Below are positions 62,528 to 64,000 of a stretch of DNA of 64,000 nucleotides, in pieces. The stretch is taken from positions 310,001 through 374,000 of the forward strand of contig CAWGVO010000017.1 in assembly GCA_963826055.1 (NCBI GenBank), given 5' to 3'. The notes beneath the pieces were generated by a model. The model was given only the letters and a program-made list of their open reading frames with translations. It searched no databases and was not told where the DNA came from. Position numbers and translations under genes: made by a program. The DNA comes from JBBDMC01 sp963826055 (GTDB lineage Bacteria; Pseudomonadota; Alphaproteobacteria; Rhizobiales; Kaistiaceae). The first letter of the stretch is position 1. Every line of letters begins with the position of its first letter.

Positions 62528-64000
62528 ATGATTTCAGCCGAACAATCACTGAGTCTGGTTATGGACAACCGGTCAGCTGCCCTCACGGACGTCGAAATAG
62601 ATGCCGGCGCTCTCTTATCGAGCCTGATAAGAAAGCTGCCCTATCTTATTGTCTTCTTGGGCATTGTGGCGGTTGGAACGTATGTCGGGCTCGGCCAGAT
62701 CGCGCCCGTCTACAAGTCCGAGGCAACGCTTCTCATTGAGACGGGGGAGTCGGACCTGACGCGCACGTCCGATTCGGGCGGCAGCCAGGTGAGCAATGCG
62801 CCGCTTGATGACCAGGCGATCGCCAGTCAGGTCCAGCTCATCAAGTCGCGCGATCTCGCCGAAACCGTTGCCAAGCAGCTCAATCTCGCCAGCCGGGCCG
62901 AGTTTGATTCGACGCTGGCGCCACCGTCGGCCATAGATGAATTCCTTGCCCGGTACGGCCTTGCCGGCAAGTCGACCGCGTCCTCGGCCGACGAGCGGGT
63001 GCTCAGCGCCTTTTACGATCGGTTGTCGGTCTACACAGTCGACCGGTCGCGGGTGATCGGTGTCGACTTCTCGTCCGCCGATCCGAAGCTCGCTGCGGCG
63101 GCGGCCAACGCCATTGCCGAGGGCTACATTGCCCTCCAGCGCGATGCCAAGCGCAGCGCGACGTCGGATGCAGCGGCATTCCTGTCGAGCCAGATCGATG
63201 ATCTGCGTGGCAAAGTGGTGGATGCCGAGGCCAAAGTTGAGGATTTCCGCTCCAGGAATGACCTCTTCACCGGCGGCGGACAGGACGCCGCGACGCTACC
63301 GGAACAGCAGCTTGCCGACCTCAACACCCAGCTTTCGACGGTTCGCACCGACCGCGCGGCCGCGGAAGCCAAGGCGGCGCAGATCAAGGCGGCCCTTGAC
63401 GGGGGTGGCACGCCCAACGTCCCCGACGTGGTCAACTCGCCGCTGATCCAGCGGTTGGTCGAGCAGCAGGTGGCCCTGAAGTCGCAGATCGCGCAGCTTT
63501 CCGCGACGCTGGGGCCGCAGCACCCGCAAATGAAAGCCCTGACGGCCCAGCTAGGCGATCTCAATCGCCAGATCACGGCCGAGGCGCGCAAGGTGCTCGA
63601 TTCGGCGGAAGCTGAGACGAAGCTGGCAGCGGCCCGCGAGGCTGACATCAACCGAAACCTCGCCGATCTCAAGGCGACTGCCGCACGGGCAAATGATGCC
63701 GGAGTGCAATTGCGCGCGCTGGAGCGCGAGGCGGCCGCGCAGCGCGATCTGCTGGATTCGTACCTGCGCCGCTATCGAGAGGCGCTGGCCCGCGAGCAGA
63801 CCGACTATCTGCCGGCCGACGCCCGCATCATCTCGAAGGCGGCAGTGCCGATCGAGCCGGATTTCCCCAAGAAGGCCTCGATGACGGCGGCGGTCACGGT
63901 GATGGCGCTGATCCTGGCCGTTGTCTTCCTGCTTCTGCGTGAGCTGGCGAGCGGTCGGCCGATGCGCCGGGTCGTCTTCGCCGGGCCTGTACCGATGATT
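62528..64000 (+). CDS. Polysaccharide co-polymerase (Wzz/GumC-like), cut by right edge
   Basis: Open to the end of the window, at least 490 residues. An N-terminal membrane helix (YLIVFLGIVAVGTYVGLGQI) leads into a Wzz domain; the middle contains long coiled-coil helices and the SATLGPQHPQMKAL motif; a second membrane helix (TVMALILAVVFLLLREL) lies near the right edge. A tyrosine kinase domain may follow beyond the window. Starts are ATG 62528 or 62561. Divergent from the Wza-like gene. Controls chain length and links polymerisation to export. Confidence 0.88.
   Translation, partial: MISAEQSLSLVMDNRSAALTDVEIDAGALLSSLIRKLPYLIVFLGIVAVGTYVGLGQIAPVYKSEATLLIETGESDLTRTSDSGGSQVSNAPLDDQAIASQVQLIKSRDLAETVAKQLNLASRAEFDSTLAPPSAIDEFLARYGLAGKSTASSADERVLSAFYDRLSVYTVDRSRVIGVDFSSADPKLAAAAANAIAEGYIALQRDAKRSATSDAAAFLSSQIDDLRGKVVDAEAKVEDFRSRNDLFTGGGQDAATLPEQQLADLNTQLSTVRTDRAAAEAKAAQIKAALDGGGTPNVPDVVNSPLIQRLVEQQVALKSQIAQLSATLGPQHPQMKALTAQLGDLNRQITAEARKVLDSAEAETKLAAAREADINRNLADLKATAARANDAGVQLRALEREAAAQRDLLDSYLRRYREALAREQTDYLPADARIISKAAVPIEPDFPKKASMTAAVTVMALILAVVFLLLRELASGRPMRRVVFAGPVPMI

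Overview
The window is GC-rich DNA of an alphaproteobacterium, most likely of the Hyphomicrobiales (Rhizobiales) or a close relative. The gene order rnc-era-recO-parC ... bpt-RDD-hemB-DUF6163-ldtR-ldt-glyA-nrdR-ribD-ribE-ribH-nusB-thiL-hppA-bamE-CBP3-DUF177-plsX-fabH-ihfA-merR is familiar housekeeping synteny for that group, and an LdtR regulator beside an L,D-transpeptidase points the same way. No rRNA, integrase, transposase, phage gene or CRISPR array was seen; there is one tRNA (Pro, GGG).

Layout. (1) 1-25.8 kb: core genes for RNA processing, repair, topoisomerase IV, haem, isoleucine, cell-wall cross-linking, one-carbon, riboflavin, thiamine and fatty-acid/phospholipid synthesis, plus a proton-pumping pyrophosphatase. 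(2) 25.8-57.4 kb: an accessory block of transport and catabolism between merR and tRNA-Pro. It holds a Liv-type ABC transporter, a TAXI-TRAP transporter with a divergent IclR regulator, a DMT exporter, a tripartite tricarboxylate transporter (TTT) operon ending in an SDR and an MmgE/PrpD protein, a minus-strand operon with a second succinate dehydrogenase/fumarate reductase-like complex, two-subunit class I fumarase and a racemase-fold protein under a LysR regulator, a divergent carboxyltransferase-biotinyl carrier-gamma-glutamyltransferase operon, and an M24 protein-ABC importer-PPC protein-HpcH/HpaI aldolase operon. (3) 57.5-64 kb: tRNA-Pro, two small exported proteins, and an exopolysaccharide locus (polyprenyl sugar transferase, glycosyltransferase, Wza-like export lipoprotein, divergent Wzz-like protein cut by the right edge).

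How the genes may work together. The genes around the LysR regulator form a plausible C4-dicarboxylate module: succinate/fumarate interconversion, fumarate/malate hydration and an oxaloacetate/pyruvate carboxyltransferase with its biotin carrier. The flavoprotein has Cys where the FAD-linking His of ordinary succinate dehydrogenase sits, the racemase-fold protein lacks both catalytic cysteines, and the SDR of the facing operon lacks the catalytic Tyr and Lys. These three departures make the 36-51.7 kb block the best candidate for undescribed chemistry; the substrate is not known.

Caution. Between about 5.9 and 24.3 kb at least twelve conserved genes, most of them normally essential, carry single-base frameshifts, nearly all of them one extra base. 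The regions on either side are clean. This looks like a local consensus-sequence problem rather than gene decay, so these genes are annotated as intact genes interrupted in this sequence.
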